Source: Desulfovibrio sp. ZJ369
Lineage (GTDB): Bacteria; Desulfobacterota; Desulfovibrionia; Desulfovibrionales; Desulfovibrionaceae
DNA length: 64,000 nt
Direction of reading: 5' to 3'
NCBI RefSeq assembly: GCF_011039085.1
Contig: NZ_JAAKEI010000007.1
Location: 1-64,000, forward strand
Shown here: positions 25,595-34,087 of the stretch, in pieces
Layout of the letters: each line of letters begins with the position of its first letter
Position numbering within the stretch: position 1 is the first letter of the stretch
Program-made: the position numbers and the translations under genes
Notes under the pieces: model-generated
The model's input: only the letters and a program-made list of their open reading frames with translations
Database searches by the model: none
Told to the model about the DNA's origin: nothing

Positions 25595-25978
25595 ATGTAT
25601 AACGCCAAAGCTGTCATTATCGGGATCGTCATCTTTGTGATCCTGTTCACCTCTCCGTTCTGGATGAGCTTTCTGGGGCAATCCTACACCAATCCCGGCG
25701 TGGTGCTGCCCAAGGACGAAAAGAACTGCATTGAGGATGTGGAATTCATGCGCGCCCAGCATATGCGCCTGCTCGACGAGTGGCGCGATCAGGCCCTGCG
25801 CAAGGAAAATCGCGTCTATGTCTCCGCCAGGGACGGCAGGAAGTGGACCATCAGCCTGCAGAACACCTGCATGAAGTGCCACACCAACTACAAGGAATTC
25901 TGCGAGAAGTGCCACGTGGCCAACAGCGTCTATCCCTATTGCTGGACTTGCCACATTATTCCCACGGAGGGCAAGTGA
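25595..25978 (+). CDS. dsrJ: DsrJ, triheme cytochrome c
   Basis: A 127-residue periplasmic triheme cytochrome anchored by an uncleaved N-terminal helix (residues about 6-24). Three CXXCH heme sites are visible: CMKCH, CEKCH and CWTCH, all in the C-terminal third. DsrJ hemes are known for unusual ligation including His/Cys. The stop overlaps the dsrO start (TGATG). Confidence 0.96.
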   Translation: MYNAKAVIIGIVIFVILFTSPFWMSFLGQSYTNPGVVLPKDEKNCIEDVEFMRAQHMRLLDEWRDQALRKENRVYVSARDGRKWTISLQNTCMKCHTNYKEFCEKCHVANSVYPYCWTCHIIPTEGK

Positions 25979-26769
25979 TGAACAGGAGCAGAAGAAGCTT
26001 TTTGAAAGTGGCGGGGCTTTCGGCCTTTGCCCTGAGCAGCGGGATGGCGGCCCTCACCGGCCTTGCGGGCACGGCCCAGGCCCAGATTGCGCCCGGGCGC
26101 TATGTGCGGAATGAAAAATCCCTGACCGCCAAACGCTGGGCCATGGTCATCGACACGCGCCAGTTCCGGGGCCCGCAAGACTACGAACCGCTGATCGAGG
26201 CCTGCCACACGGCCCACAACGTGCCGCACATTCCCGGCAATCAGAACATCAAATGGCTCTGGCTGGACAGTTACCCCCATGCCTTCCCGGACGACATGAA
26301 CGCGCACATCAACGACAGAACGCGCCAGGCCAGTTATCCGCTGCTCTGCAATCACTGCAGCAACCCGCCCTGCGTGCGGGTCTGCCCCACGCAGGCCACC
26401 TACAAGATGGAAGACGGCATTGTGGCCATGGACTATCACCGCTGCATCGGCTGCCGTTTCTGCATGGCGGGTTGCCCCTACGGCGCGCGTTCCTTCAACT
26501 TCAAGGATCCGCGCCAGTTCCTGCCCGATCCCGTGCCCAACCCGGCCTTTCCCACGCGCATGATCGGCGTGGTGGAAAAATGCAACTTCTGCGTGGAGCG
26601 CCTGGCCGAAGGCAAGATGCCCGCCTGCGTGGAGGCCTCGCGGGGCAAGCTGCTCTTCGGGGATCTGGAAGATGCCAACTCAACGGTGCGTCAGGCCCTG
26701 GCCGCCAATTACAGTATACGCCGCAAACCCAACCTGGGCACGCAACCCGGCGTCTACTACCTTATCTAG
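25978..26769 (+). CDS. dsrO: DsrO, periplasmic ferredoxin-like subunit
   Basis: A 263-residue iron-sulfur protein exported by the Tat system: the N-terminus has RRSFLKVAG and a hydrophobic core ending TAQAQ. Cysteine clusters CNHCSNPPCVRVCPTQATY, CIGCRFCMAGCPYGARSF and CNFCVERLAEGKMPACV are the pattern of DmsB/HybA-type multi-[4Fe-4S] subunits. It relays electrons between DsrJ and DsrP on the periplasmic side. The start at 25978 overlaps the dsrJ stop; the open frame extends upstream inside dsrJ but the Tat signal fixes the start. Confidence 0.96.
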   Translation: MNRSRRSFLKVAGLSAFALSSGMAALTGLAGTAQAQIAPGRYVRNEKSLTAKRWAMVIDTRQFRGPQDYEPLIEACHTAHNVPHIPGNQNIKWLWLDSYPHAFPDDMNAHINDRTRQASYPLLCNHCSNPPCVRVCPTQATYKMEDGIVAMDYHRCIGCRFCMAGCPYGARSFNFKDPRQFLPDPVPNPAFPTRMIGVVEKCNFCVERLAEGKMPACVEASRGKLLFGDLEDANSTVRQALAANYSIRRKPNLGTQPGVYYLI

Positions 26770-26781
26770 GGAGAACAGGCC

Positions 26782-27948
26782 ATGCTTGAAAAACTGCTCA
26801 CCGGTCCCAAGACCTACTATGTGTGGCTGCTCTTTCTGCTCTGCGTCATCGCGGGCTGCGGCCTTGTCTACTGGCAGCAATTGCAGACGGGCCTGACCAT
26901 CACCGGCATGAACCGTGATGTGTCCTGGGGTCTGTACATTTCGCAGTTCACCTACTTCGTGGGCGTGGCGGCCTCGGCCGTGATGCTGGTGCTGCCCGCC
27001 TATTTCCACCACTACAAGAAATTCAAGCGCATAATCATCTTCGGCGAGTTCATGGCCGTGGCGGCCGTGGTCATATGCGCCCTGTTCATCGTGGTGGATT
27101 TGGGGCAGCCCCAGCGCATGCTCAATGTCATGCTCTACCCCACGCCCAATTCGGTCATGTTTTATGACATGATCGTGCTGATCGGCTATCTCTGCCTGAA
27201 TATCGTCATCGGCTGGGTCACTCTGGAGGCCGAACTGCGGGACGTGGAACCGCCCAAATGGGTGAAGCCGCTGGTTTACCTTTCCATTCTCTGGGCCTTT
27301 TCCATCCACACGGTCACGGCCTTCCTCTATGCGGGCGTTCCCGGCCGTCACTACTGGCTGACGGCGATCATGGCCGCACGCTTTTTGTCCTCGGCGTTTT
27401 GCTCCGGTCCGGCCATCCTCCTGCTGCTCATGCTGCTGCTGCGGCGGCTGACCGGCTTCGAGCCGGGCAAGGAAGCCATCAGGACTCTGGCCACGATCAT
27501 TGTCTACGCCATGTGCGTGAACGTCTTCTTCTATCTGCTTGAGCTCTTCACCGCCTTTTACAGCCAGATTCCGGGCCACATGGAGCCCATGCTCTTCCTG
27601 TTCGCCGGGCACGGCGGGCATCTGGCCTGGGTGAGCTACTGGATGTGGGCCGCGGTCATCATGGCCTTTGCCTCTTTGGCCCTCCTGATTCCGCCGCAAT
27701 GGCGCACCGGCCCGCTGATGCCCGTGGCGCTGATCATGCTGGTGGCCGCCACCTGGATCGACAAGGGTCTGGGCCTGCTTATCGGCGGCTTCACGCCCAA
27801 TATGTTTGAAGCCATCACGCCATATATGCCCACGCTCAAGGAAATTGTGGTGGCGCTCGGCGTTTATGCCGTGGGCGCGCTGGTGCTTTCCCTGCTCTGG
27901 AAGATCGCCCTGGCGGTCAAGAAAGAAAGCGGGCATTTCGGAGATTGA
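26782..27948 (+). CDS. dsrP: DsrP, NrfD-like quinone-interacting membrane subunit
   Basis: A 388-residue polytopic membrane protein of the NrfD/PsrC family with about ten helices, the second quinone-reactive module of DsrMKJOP. Family signatures are the start LTGPKTYYVWLLFLL, NRDVSWGLYISQFTYFVG, and acidic and histidine residues in SIHTVTAFLYAGVPGR and FAGHGGHLAWVSYWMW. GGGAGA lies upstream of the ATG, 12 bp after the dsrO stop. It is the last gene, followed by a strong terminator. Confidence 0.96.
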   Translation: MLEKLLTGPKTYYVWLLFLLCVIAGCGLVYWQQLQTGLTITGMNRDVSWGLYISQFTYFVGVAASAVMLVLPAYFHHYKKFKRIIIFGEFMAVAAVVICALFIVVDLGQPQRMLNVMLYPTPNSVMFYDMIVLIGYLCLNIVIGWVTLEAELRDVEPPKWVKPLVYLSILWAFSIHTVTAFLYAGVPGRHYWLTAIMAARFLSSAFCSGPAILLLLMLLLRRLTGFEPGKEAIRTLATIIVYAMCVNVFFYLLELFTAFYSQIPGHMEPMLFLFAGHGGHLAWVSYWMWAAVIMAFASLALLIPPQWRTGPLMPVALIMLVAATWIDKGLGLLIGGFTPNMFEAITPYMPTLKEIVVALGVYAVGALVLSLLWKIALAVKKESGHFGD

Positions 27949-27973
27949 CGATTCCTGCCGCATGAACTTCCAC

Positions 27974-28006
27974 AACGCCCCGCGCCCAAAAGCGCGGGGC
28001 GTTTTT
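27974..28006 (+). terminator. Rho-independent terminator of the dsrMKJOP operon
   Basis: Stem AACGCCCCGCGC with its exact complement, 6-nt loop and a TTTTT tail, 25 bp after the dsrP stop. Confidence 0.92.
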
Positions 28007-28162
28007 GCTGCCCCGGCCCGTTTGCCCTCTGTGAAGAGCTGCGCCAAAAGTTCCCGGCATCCGCTCCCCTGCGCCGGGGGATTCGCTGCCAACAATGCGA
28101 CATGCTTGACTTTCAGGCCCCGGCCTGTGCATACTGAGCCATCTCGTCTTTCCTTTTTCGCC

Positions 28163-28316
28163 AGAGCATTTTCACCTTTACCATGCTCTCGGCCGGATTA
28201 CCTTTGAAATTTTACAAATTTCAAAGATGTCGTTCCGGGGAACGATTTTTCCCGGAAGCAACGCCGCATGGCGGCGCGCTGTACCCTGTGCAGCGTTTTA
28301 AAGGCAATATGTTCTA
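28163..28316. repeat. Mosaic repeat, copy 9 (divergent)
   Basis: A diverged member: AGAGCATTTTC...ATGCTCT, GGATTACCTTTGAAATTTT with the AAATTTCAAAG arm, a GTTCCGGGGAAC hairpin and a GTTCTAG terminus. The terminal CTAGGAG also provides the ribosome-binding site of the following gene. The sequence between the dsr terminator and this repeat (28007-28162) holds nothing I recognise. Confidence 0.6.
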
Positions 28317-28323
28317 GGAGCCC

Positions 28324-29658
28324 ATGATGCAGAACGCGCTGAAGGAAGCTATCATCATCTGCAAAACCCTGCTGCGCAATGGTTATGACGCGCATGTGAT
28401 CAACGCCCCCCTGCAGGAAGCTTTGCTGCAAAAAGCCGCGCAACCGGCTGTTGACATCGGCTGCGAGCCGGATATGGATACCTTGATCAAGCTCTTTCCC
28501 AAGGCGCGCATGGAGCCCGAAAAACGCGCCATGGCCGAGATGGAGGAAAACGGGATACTTTTCCGCTTCTACCCCCTGGAAGTAGCGGATGCCGGCCACC
28601 CCGAACTTTCCCTGCTGCGCATCACGCCCAGCATGGCGGCCATGCTGGAACCCGGAGAACGGCGGCAACTGCGCATGACCGGCTTCGGCAGCCCCGCGCC
28701 CAGCGGCGACGCGTATGAGGGTTTTGCGGACGTGAAGGGCGGAACCATCCGCCTTGCCGGTCTGCCTGACGAAACCCTGCGCCACAACTATCTTCTGGCT
28801 ATCAGGGCCTTGCGTTTTGCGGCCAATTACGACATCCCCATCGAGCCCAATACCTGGCTGGCCATTGTGCGGGCTTCGACGCGCGTGCTGGATTATGTGC
28901 CGGCCACGGACATTATGGACGAATGGCGCAAGGTGGCTGCGGAGTCCATGTACCGTTTCGTACGCCTCTTGTATGACGCGCACATCCTGCAAGGTCTGAT
29001 TCCTGAAGTGGCGGCGCTTTCCTGCATCCGCCAGCAACGCAACAAGAACGGCGAGGAGGAGACGGTTTTCGAGCACACCCTGAAATGTATGCAGTATTAC
29101 CCGGAGGAAGGCTTTCATTATGACTGGCTGGGCACAATGGCCATGCTCTTTCATGACGTGGGCAAGCTCTATACCGGCGAATACTTCGACGGCCAGTGGA
29201 CGTTCTACCAGCACCACCGGGTCGGGGCCAAGGTCACGCGCAAGATACTCCGCCGCCTGCACTTCGCGCCGGAAGACATTGACCTGCTCTGCCATCTGGT
29301 CAACCACCACATGCGTTTTCACTTTATGATGACGGACAGGGGCATACGCCGCTTCAAGGCCCTGGACGAATATCCCCGGCTTATCGCCATGTCCCGCGCC
29401 GACATTCAGGCCCGCGACGGCAGCTACACCTCCTTCAATCACAATATGAAATACCTGGATCGGGCCGAAACGCCGGAGCAGATGCTGGAACCGCTTCTGA
29501 ACGGCAATGAGATTATGAGCGAAACCCGCCTGACCCCCGGCCCTCTGGTCGGCGTGATCCGCGACGCGCTTTTGCAGGCCCAGATCGCGGGCGAGGTCAC
29601 GGATCTGGAATCCGCCGTGGATTTTGTGCGGGCCTATGCGCGCAAGTCCGTGGGCTGA
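28324..29658 (+). CDS. CCA-adding-enzyme relative with degenerate nucleotidyltransferase and intact HD domain
   Basis: A 444-residue protein with the layout of class II tRNA nucleotidyltransferases/poly(A) polymerases. The region 40-75 (AVDIGCEPDMDTLIKLFP) aligns with the catalytic strand but lacks the GG..RD loop and the DxD metal pair (DIG in place of DID). The head/neck helix segment LRHNYLLAIRALRFAANYD and the RNA-binding region follow. An HD phosphohydrolase domain with HTLKCMQ, LFHDVGK, HHRVGAK and HLVNHHMRFH is intact. It is probably a metal-dependent phosphohydrolase acting on nucleotides or RNA ends, not a CCA enzyme. AGGAG precedes the ATG. No partner gene is evident. Confidence 0.75.
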   Translation: MMQNALKEAIIICKTLLRNGYDAHVINAPLQEALLQKAAQPAVDIGCEPDMDTLIKLFPKARMEPEKRAMAEMEENGILFRFYPLEVADAGHPELSLLRITPSMAAMLEPGERRQLRMTGFGSPAPSGDAYEGFADVKGGTIRLAGLPDETLRHNYLLAIRALRFAANYDIPIEPNTWLAIVRASTRVLDYVPATDIMDEWRKVAAESMYRFVRLLYDAHILQGLIPEVAALSCIRQQRNKNGEEETVFEHTLKCMQYYPEEGFHYDWLGTMAMLFHDVGKLYTGEYFDGQWTFYQHHRVGAKVTRKILRRLHFAPEDIDLLCHLVNHHMRFHFMMTDRGIRRFKALDEYPRLIAMSRADIQARDGSYTSFNHNMKYLDRAETPEQMLEPLLNGNEIMSETRLTPGPLVGVIRDALLQAQIAGEVTDLESAVDFVRAYARKSVG

Positions 29659-29785
29659 CCCGCAGGCGTGCTGAGGGCACCCTGACATCTTTGAACTTTC
29701 TCCCGGACAGCCTGATTCTGTTCCACAGAGATAGCCGCTTCCGGGGTTCCGCGGTTTGGGCCGCACACGGCGGGCAGGACCAAGC

Positions 29786-30859
29786 ATGATCAATCTTCTC
29801 AATTTCACCCTGCCCGAACTCACGGCCTGGATGCAGAACGAGCTGGGCGAGCCCAAATTCCGGGCCGTGCAGGTCTGGCAGTGGATCTGGCAAAAAATGG
29901 CCCGCGACTTTGCGGACATGAGCGATGTTTCCAAGGCCTGCCGTGCCCGCCTTGCCGCGGCGGCGCGCATTTCCTGGCCCGATGTCGCCGGTTTGGAAGA
30001 AAGCCGGGACGGCACCACCAAGTTTCTGCTCCGCCTGGAGGACGGCGCGCTGGTGGAGACGGTGCTGATTCCCTCGGATTCGCGCGAGGGCGTCCGGCGC
30101 TGGACCCAGTGCCTTTCCTCCCAGGTGGGTTGCGCCATGGGCTGCACCTTTTGCGCCACAGGCCGGATGGGCTTTGAGCGCAATATGAACATGGGCGAGA
30201 TCCTCGGTCAGATTCTGGTGGCCCGCGAGCATCTGGGCGACAAGCGGCCGGACTGGCCCATACTGCGCAATCTGGTCTTCATGGGCATGGGCGAGCCCCT
30301 GCTCAATCTCACGGAAGTCATGCGCGCCCTGCGCAGCCTGAACAATGACAAGGGGCTCAATTTCTCGCCGCGCCGGATCACGGTCTCCACCTGCGGCATT
30401 GAAAAAGGGCTGGCGGAGCTGGGCGAGAGCGGTCTGGCCTATCTGGCCGTGTCCCTGCATGCGCCCACGCAGGAGCTGCGGGCCCGTATCATGCCCAAGG
30501 CGGCGCGCTGGCCTTTGGAGCAACTTCTGGCCGCGCTCGACTCCTACCCGCTGAAGACGCGGGAACGGATCACCTTTGAATATCTGCTGCTTGGCGGCAT
30601 CAATGACGGGCCGGAACAGGCCAGGGAGCTGGCCCGGCTGATCCACGGCATGGGCAGGGGCAAAGGCAAGCTCAACCTTATTGTCTATAACCCGGCTGAA
30701 GGCGCGCCCTACGCCGCTCCGGACGAAGCGCGGGTTCTGGCTTTTGAGCAATATCTCTGGAAACGACAGATAACGGCCATCATCCGCAAAAGCAAAGGGC
30801 AGGACATCAAGGCCGCCTGCGGGCAGCTCAAAGCGGCCCGGCATACCGACCCGGCCTGA
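29786..30859 (+). CDS. rlmN: 23S rRNA (A2503-C2)/tRNA (A37-C2) methyltransferase RlmN
   Basis: A 357-residue radical-SAM methyltransferase. The [4Fe-4S] motif is CAMGCTFC in the context SSQVGCAMGCTFCATGRMGF. SAM-binding VFMGMGEPLLN and the resolving segment VSLHAPTQELRARIMP are present. The catalytic cysteine expected near the C-terminus is in KGQDIKAACGQLKA, and the other in VSTCGIEKG. The start at ATG 29786 (INLLNFTLPELTAWM) matches the family. It is convergent with the small cytochrome gene, 25 bp away. Confidence 0.97.
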   Translation: MINLLNFTLPELTAWMQNELGEPKFRAVQVWQWIWQKMARDFADMSDVSKACRARLAAAARISWPDVAGLEESRDGTTKFLLRLEDGALVETVLIPSDSREGVRRWTQCLSSQVGCAMGCTFCATGRMGFERNMNMGEILGQILVAREHLGDKRPDWPILRNLVFMGMGEPLLNLTEVMRALRSLNNDKGLNFSPRRITVSTCGIEKGLAELGESGLAYLAVSLHAPTQELRARIMPKAARWPLEQLLAALDSYPLKTRERITFEYLLLGGINDGPEQARELARLIHGMGRGKGKLNLIVYNPAEGAPYAAPDEARVLAFEQYLWKRQITAIIRKSKGQDIKAACGQLKAARHTDPA

Positions 30860-30884
30860 AAGAACAGCGGCCGCGGCCCCGCTT

Positions 30885-31367
30885 TCAGGGGCGGGCCCGG
30901 CGTTTGCGGCGGGGTTCTGCCGCGCTCCGGGATCTGAACCACTGCCCGCGCAGGAGCAGACGCATACATACCAGGGGGAAGAGCGCAAGAACGCAGAACA
31001 GGTGCCCCAGCTTGATCAGGGCATAGGTGGAGCCGTACACGGAAAAACCCGGCAGGTTATGCAGGATCAGGACTATACCGCTGATCCCCAAAAATCCCAG
31101 CAAGATGACCCGGACCAGGCCGAAACGGGTCAGGGCGTATTCCCGGCGTCCCAGACGCCACCAGACCACGGCAGCGTATGCGCCCAGCAGCAGGAGCGCG
31201 GCCGCGGACCAATAATGCGCCACTGTGGGCGACGAGCGCCAGGCAGGCATGATGCCGCAGCGATAGGCCACAGGCAGATGCGCCAGGCCGCTCAGGACGG
31301 CCGCCAGCACGGCGGCGAACCACAGCAGAGTGAAAAAAGAGGAGAAAAGCCTGGGGCGTTGCGTCAT
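30885..31367 (-). CDS. Four-helix cytochrome b-like membrane protein
   Basis: A 160-residue membrane protein with four predicted helices (about 8-28, 48-68, 82-102, 112-135). Histidines in GLAHLP, VAHYW, LILHN and KLGH are spaced like heme b ligands of small formate-dehydrogenase or hydrogenase cytochrome b subunits. The C-terminus is very basic. The start overlaps the stop of the upstream Fe-S gene (ATGA), so the two are coupled and probably form a membrane electron-transfer pair. The exact family is uncertain. Confidence 0.65.
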   Translation of the reverse strand: MTQRPRLFSSFFTLLWFAAVLAAVLSGLAHLPVAYRCGIMPAWRSSPTVAHYWSAAALLLLGAYAAVVWWRLGRREYALTRFGLVRVILLGFLGISGIVLILHNLPGFSVYGSTYALIKLGHLFCVLALFPLVCMRLLLRGQWFRSRSAAEPRRKRRARP

Positions 31368-32332
31368 ACGTTGCGCTTTTTCTGTTTTTCCCGCCAGGCG
31401 CGCACCCAAGCCAGGCCCGCTCCGGCCAGCGGAGCCAGCAACACTGTGCCCAGCAAACGGTTTTCGCGCTCCATGCTGGCGCCCGCCGGGCGCATGCTGG
31501 GCCGTCCGGGTCCGATCTGTTCCTCACGCAGCAGAGCCGCCTCTATATCCCGGAAAAGCAGGGAGGAGACATACAAGGCATTGGTTCCGCCGTTTTCCCT
31601 GAGGCCGAAAATATCGCCGCCGCGCTCCTGCGCCAGGGCTTGAGCTTTTTCCACCATTGTTGCGCGGGGCCCGATGCTTTGCGCCTTATGGGGGCAGGCC
31701 GCCACGCAGGCAGGCGGCTTGCCCTGGGCCAGCAATTCCCGGCAGTAATCGCATTTGAACATCTGGCCGTTGCCCAGATACCGCGGCGCAAGCGCAAGGT
31801 AGACCCCAACCCCTGATTGGCGCCTGGGAATCAGCCAGGGGCAGGCGCGGTCGCACTGGCCGTCCCCCATGCACACGGAATGATCGATATAGACCGCGCC
31901 GTTCCGGTTTTGGCGGGCCGCGCCGGTGGGGCAGAGATTGACGCAGGGGGGATTTGTGCAATGCATGCAGCGCCGGGGCAGAAAAACCCTGCGCTCGCCC
32001 TGCTCCGTCCGCACTGTGCAGGACTGGATGTACAGCCAGTTATAGGGCGTCAGGCGATCGATGGTGTCGCGCCGCTCAGACCAGTCGCTCACGCGCACCC
32101 ATTGCGGCGAGGGTTGCGGAATGGGTTTCACCGGCAAAGGAATCCGCTCAAGATTGCGGCTGCGGCAGGCCTGCACGCATTGACCGCAGCCCACGCAGGC
32201 ATCCACGTCAATGAGGGTGACCAGATCCTTGCCGGCTGCCTGGGCTTTGCCCGGAGCGAGCGGCAAAGCCCCGCCAAGGGCCAGACCCGCGACGCACTTC
32301 AAAAAGCGGCGTCGATGCCCACGACTGTCCAT
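31364..32332 (-). CDS. Tat-exported 4Fe-4S protein with C-terminal anchor (HybA/FdnH-like)
   Basis: A 322-residue periplasmic polyferredoxin. The twin-arginine signal HRRRFLKCVAGL is followed by CVGCGQCVQACRSRN, CMHCTNPPCVNLCPTGAA, CMGDGQCDRACP and CDYCRELLAQGKPPACVAACP, enough for about four [4Fe-4S] clusters. A C-terminal hydrophobic segment (around 292-308, LGTVLLAPLAGAGLAWV) is a membrane anchor, as in HybA and FdnH. Such subunits normally sit between a molybdopterin or NiFe catalytic subunit and cytochrome b. The cytochrome is present (overlapping gene), but no catalytic subunit gene is near. AAGGAT precedes the start. Confidence 0.85.
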   Translation of the reverse strand: MDSRGHRRRFLKCVAGLALGGALPLAPGKAQAAGKDLVTLIDVDACVGCGQCVQACRSRNLERIPLPVKPIPQPSPQWVRVSDWSERRDTIDRLTPYNWLYIQSCTVRTEQGERRVFLPRRCMHCTNPPCVNLCPTGAARQNRNGAVYIDHSVCMGDGQCDRACPWLIPRRQSGVGVYLALAPRYLGNGQMFKCDYCRELLAQGKPPACVAACPHKAQSIGPRATMVEKAQALAQERGGDIFGLRENGGTNALYVSSLLFRDIEAALLREEQIGPGRPSMRPAGASMERENRLLGTVLLAPLAGAGLAWVRAWREKQKKRNV

Positions 32333-32659
32333 AACCGATCTATCCTTCCATTGCGGCCGCAGTCACAAAGCGTGATCAATGTTCAAACAGGTTCTGGCCG
32401 GGCAGTGAAAAAACATACCGTGCAAATTTCAGGAACAGAACAGCGTGGCGTGTGCCGCTTGCCGGCAAGGCATATTCATTGTGCCGCATGCGGCAAGTTC
32501 ACGACGCCAATGCTTCGGAAAAGCCGCGTACAACGATCCGACACTTCCGCCTTCAATCATATTGCCGAAAATGTAAAGCAGACGAGGCAAGGCGTCAATG
32601 CCGCGCGGCGCGCCATCGCCACCAGGGATCGCGCATACGATGCGTCTGCCCCGGCACAC
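32333..32659. other. 327-bp gap without a gene
   Basis: No coding frame is supported. It holds two short palindromes near 32460-32500 (CTTGCCGGCAAG and TGCCGCATGCGGCA) and presumably the Fe-S gene promoter, which I could not place with confidence. Confidence 0.5.
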
Positions 32660-34078
32660 TCACGCCGCTTGCGGCTCGGCCTCCTCTTCAAAGGGCGGCG
32701 GCGGCCGCCAACGCCAGAACAAGGCCAGAAGAGGCAGCAGACCGGCCAGCTCCGCGGCTTCACGCGGCAGCGCAAGGCCGACGCCCCACCATAAAGCCAG
32801 GCTTGCGCCCGCCGCGCCCAGCATCAGCGCCCACTGCCCCAGGCTCATGGGTCTGGCCGCCCACTGAAAAAAACTGACTGTGAGAATGGCCACCCAAACC
32901 TTGGTGACGGTCAGGGAGAGCGCGGCGCCTTCAAGGGGCATGGAAGGAATGAGCGTTATGCAGCAGATGAGGTTCACGGCCAGGCCGCTGAGATAAAAAC
33001 AGAGCAGAAGTTTTTGCCGACGCATGCCAATCATGGCGTAGGCGGCCAGATTGTGCAAAAAAGCCGTGGCAAGGCAGGGCGTGAGCAACTGTTGGGCCGT
33101 GACCGCGCTTGCGTAATTGGGCCCGTAAATCAACGGCAGAAAGCGATCGCTCTCCACGCAGATCAAAAAAATGATCGGCAGGGAGGCGGCCCACAGCGAT
33201 CGGGCCGTCTGCCCGGCCAGACGGCGGAAGATTTCGCGATCCTGTTGCCAGAACCGGGCCAGCAGGGGAAAGATGACCTTGCCGAGCAGGGCGCTGGAAA
33301 CAAGCACCGAGAGGCCTTCCACGGTTTCCCAGGCCACGCTGTAGCCGCCCACGGCGGCATCCCCGCCGTATTGCTTCAGAAAAAAGACGTTGAGTTTGTT
33401 GTAAAACATGGCGCAGGCGGCCATGCAGGTAAAGATCAGGCCGCTTTTCATCTGCCGCGCCAGATCGAGCATGCCCGCAAGCCCTATGCCCGCAAGGGGG
33501 TTGCGCCTCAGAGCGGCGAGGGCAAGGATGATGCACAGCAAGGATTCCACGGGCTTGTACAAGGCAATAAAAATGGGCGGGGCGTTGAGCAGGACGCAGA
33601 CAATGCCGTAGCCGATGCCGATCAGCGAGGACGGCACGCGGATGCGCATTTCCACATCCTGGCGGCCTCTGGCCTGGCAAAGCGCGAAAAAGGAATCGCT
33701 GACCCCGTCAAGACCCAGGCCCGCGGCAATGCAGAGCACGATCAGGCGCAGCTCTGGCGTATAGCCCTGCCAGCCGGTGATCAGCCAGGTGACGCCGAGC
33801 GCAGTCAGCAAAATGGCCAGCTTGAGCCAGGTCACTTCCCCGAGCAGCGCGCGCGGGCGGCTCTCGCGCCGGGCAAAGGTGGAGAGCAGAAAATCGTTAA
33901 GGCCCACATCGGCAATGGTTTTTACCAGATACCCGTACGACAGGGCCAGCATGATCTGGCCCAGCATGTCTTTGCTGTGGCGGGCCAGCAGAATGGTGAA
34001 GATGGTCCAGGAAAGATCGCGCGTCCACTGTGCGCCCAGCACATAGCCCAGCCGCCGGGGAATGCTTTTCAGCTTCAT
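32660..34078 (-). CDS. Wzx-like polysaccharide/lipid-linked oligosaccharide flippase
   Basis: A 472-residue polytopic protein (about 12-14 helices) of the MOP superfamily. The N-terminus (LGYVLGAQWTRDLSWTIFTILLARH), the long hydrophobic repeats, FYNKLNVFFLKQYGGDAAVGGYSVAWETVEG and FLPLIYGPNYASA are typical of O-antigen/polysaccharide flippases, which move undecaprenyl- or lipid-linked glycans to the periplasmic face. The C-terminus is proline/glutamate-rich. It is the last gene of a four-gene leftward operon, starting 9 bp after the adaptor gene. Its company of glycosyltransferases across the divergent promoter suggests that the cargo is their product. Confidence 0.88.
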   Translation of the reverse strand: MKLKSIPRRLGYVLGAQWTRDLSWTIFTILLARHSKDMLGQIMLALSYGYLVKTIADVGLNDFLLSTFARRESRPRALLGEVTWLKLAILLTALGVTWLITGWQGYTPELRLIVLCIAAGLGLDGVSDSFFALCQARGRQDVEMRIRVPSSLIGIGYGIVCVLLNAPPIFIALYKPVESLLCIILALAALRRNPLAGIGLAGMLDLARQMKSGLIFTCMAACAMFYNKLNVFFLKQYGGDAAVGGYSVAWETVEGLSVLVSSALLGKVIFPLLARFWQQDREIFRRLAGQTARSLWAASLPIIFLICVESDRFLPLIYGPNYASAVTAQQLLTPCLATAFLHNLAAYAMIGMRRQKLLLCFYLSGLAVNLICCITLIPSMPLEGAALSLTVTKVWVAILTVSFFQWAARPMSLGQWALMLGAAGASLALWWGVGLALPREAAELAGLLPLLALFWRWRPPPPFEEEAEPQAA

Positions 34079-34087
34079 GGAGGCGGC

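Noticed and set aside
32362-32377. GTCAC-N6-GTGAT-like palindrome upstream of the Fe-S gene as a CRP/HcpR site
   Set aside because: The half-sites are in the opposite polarity to TGTGA-N6-TCACA, and the arms are only four bases.
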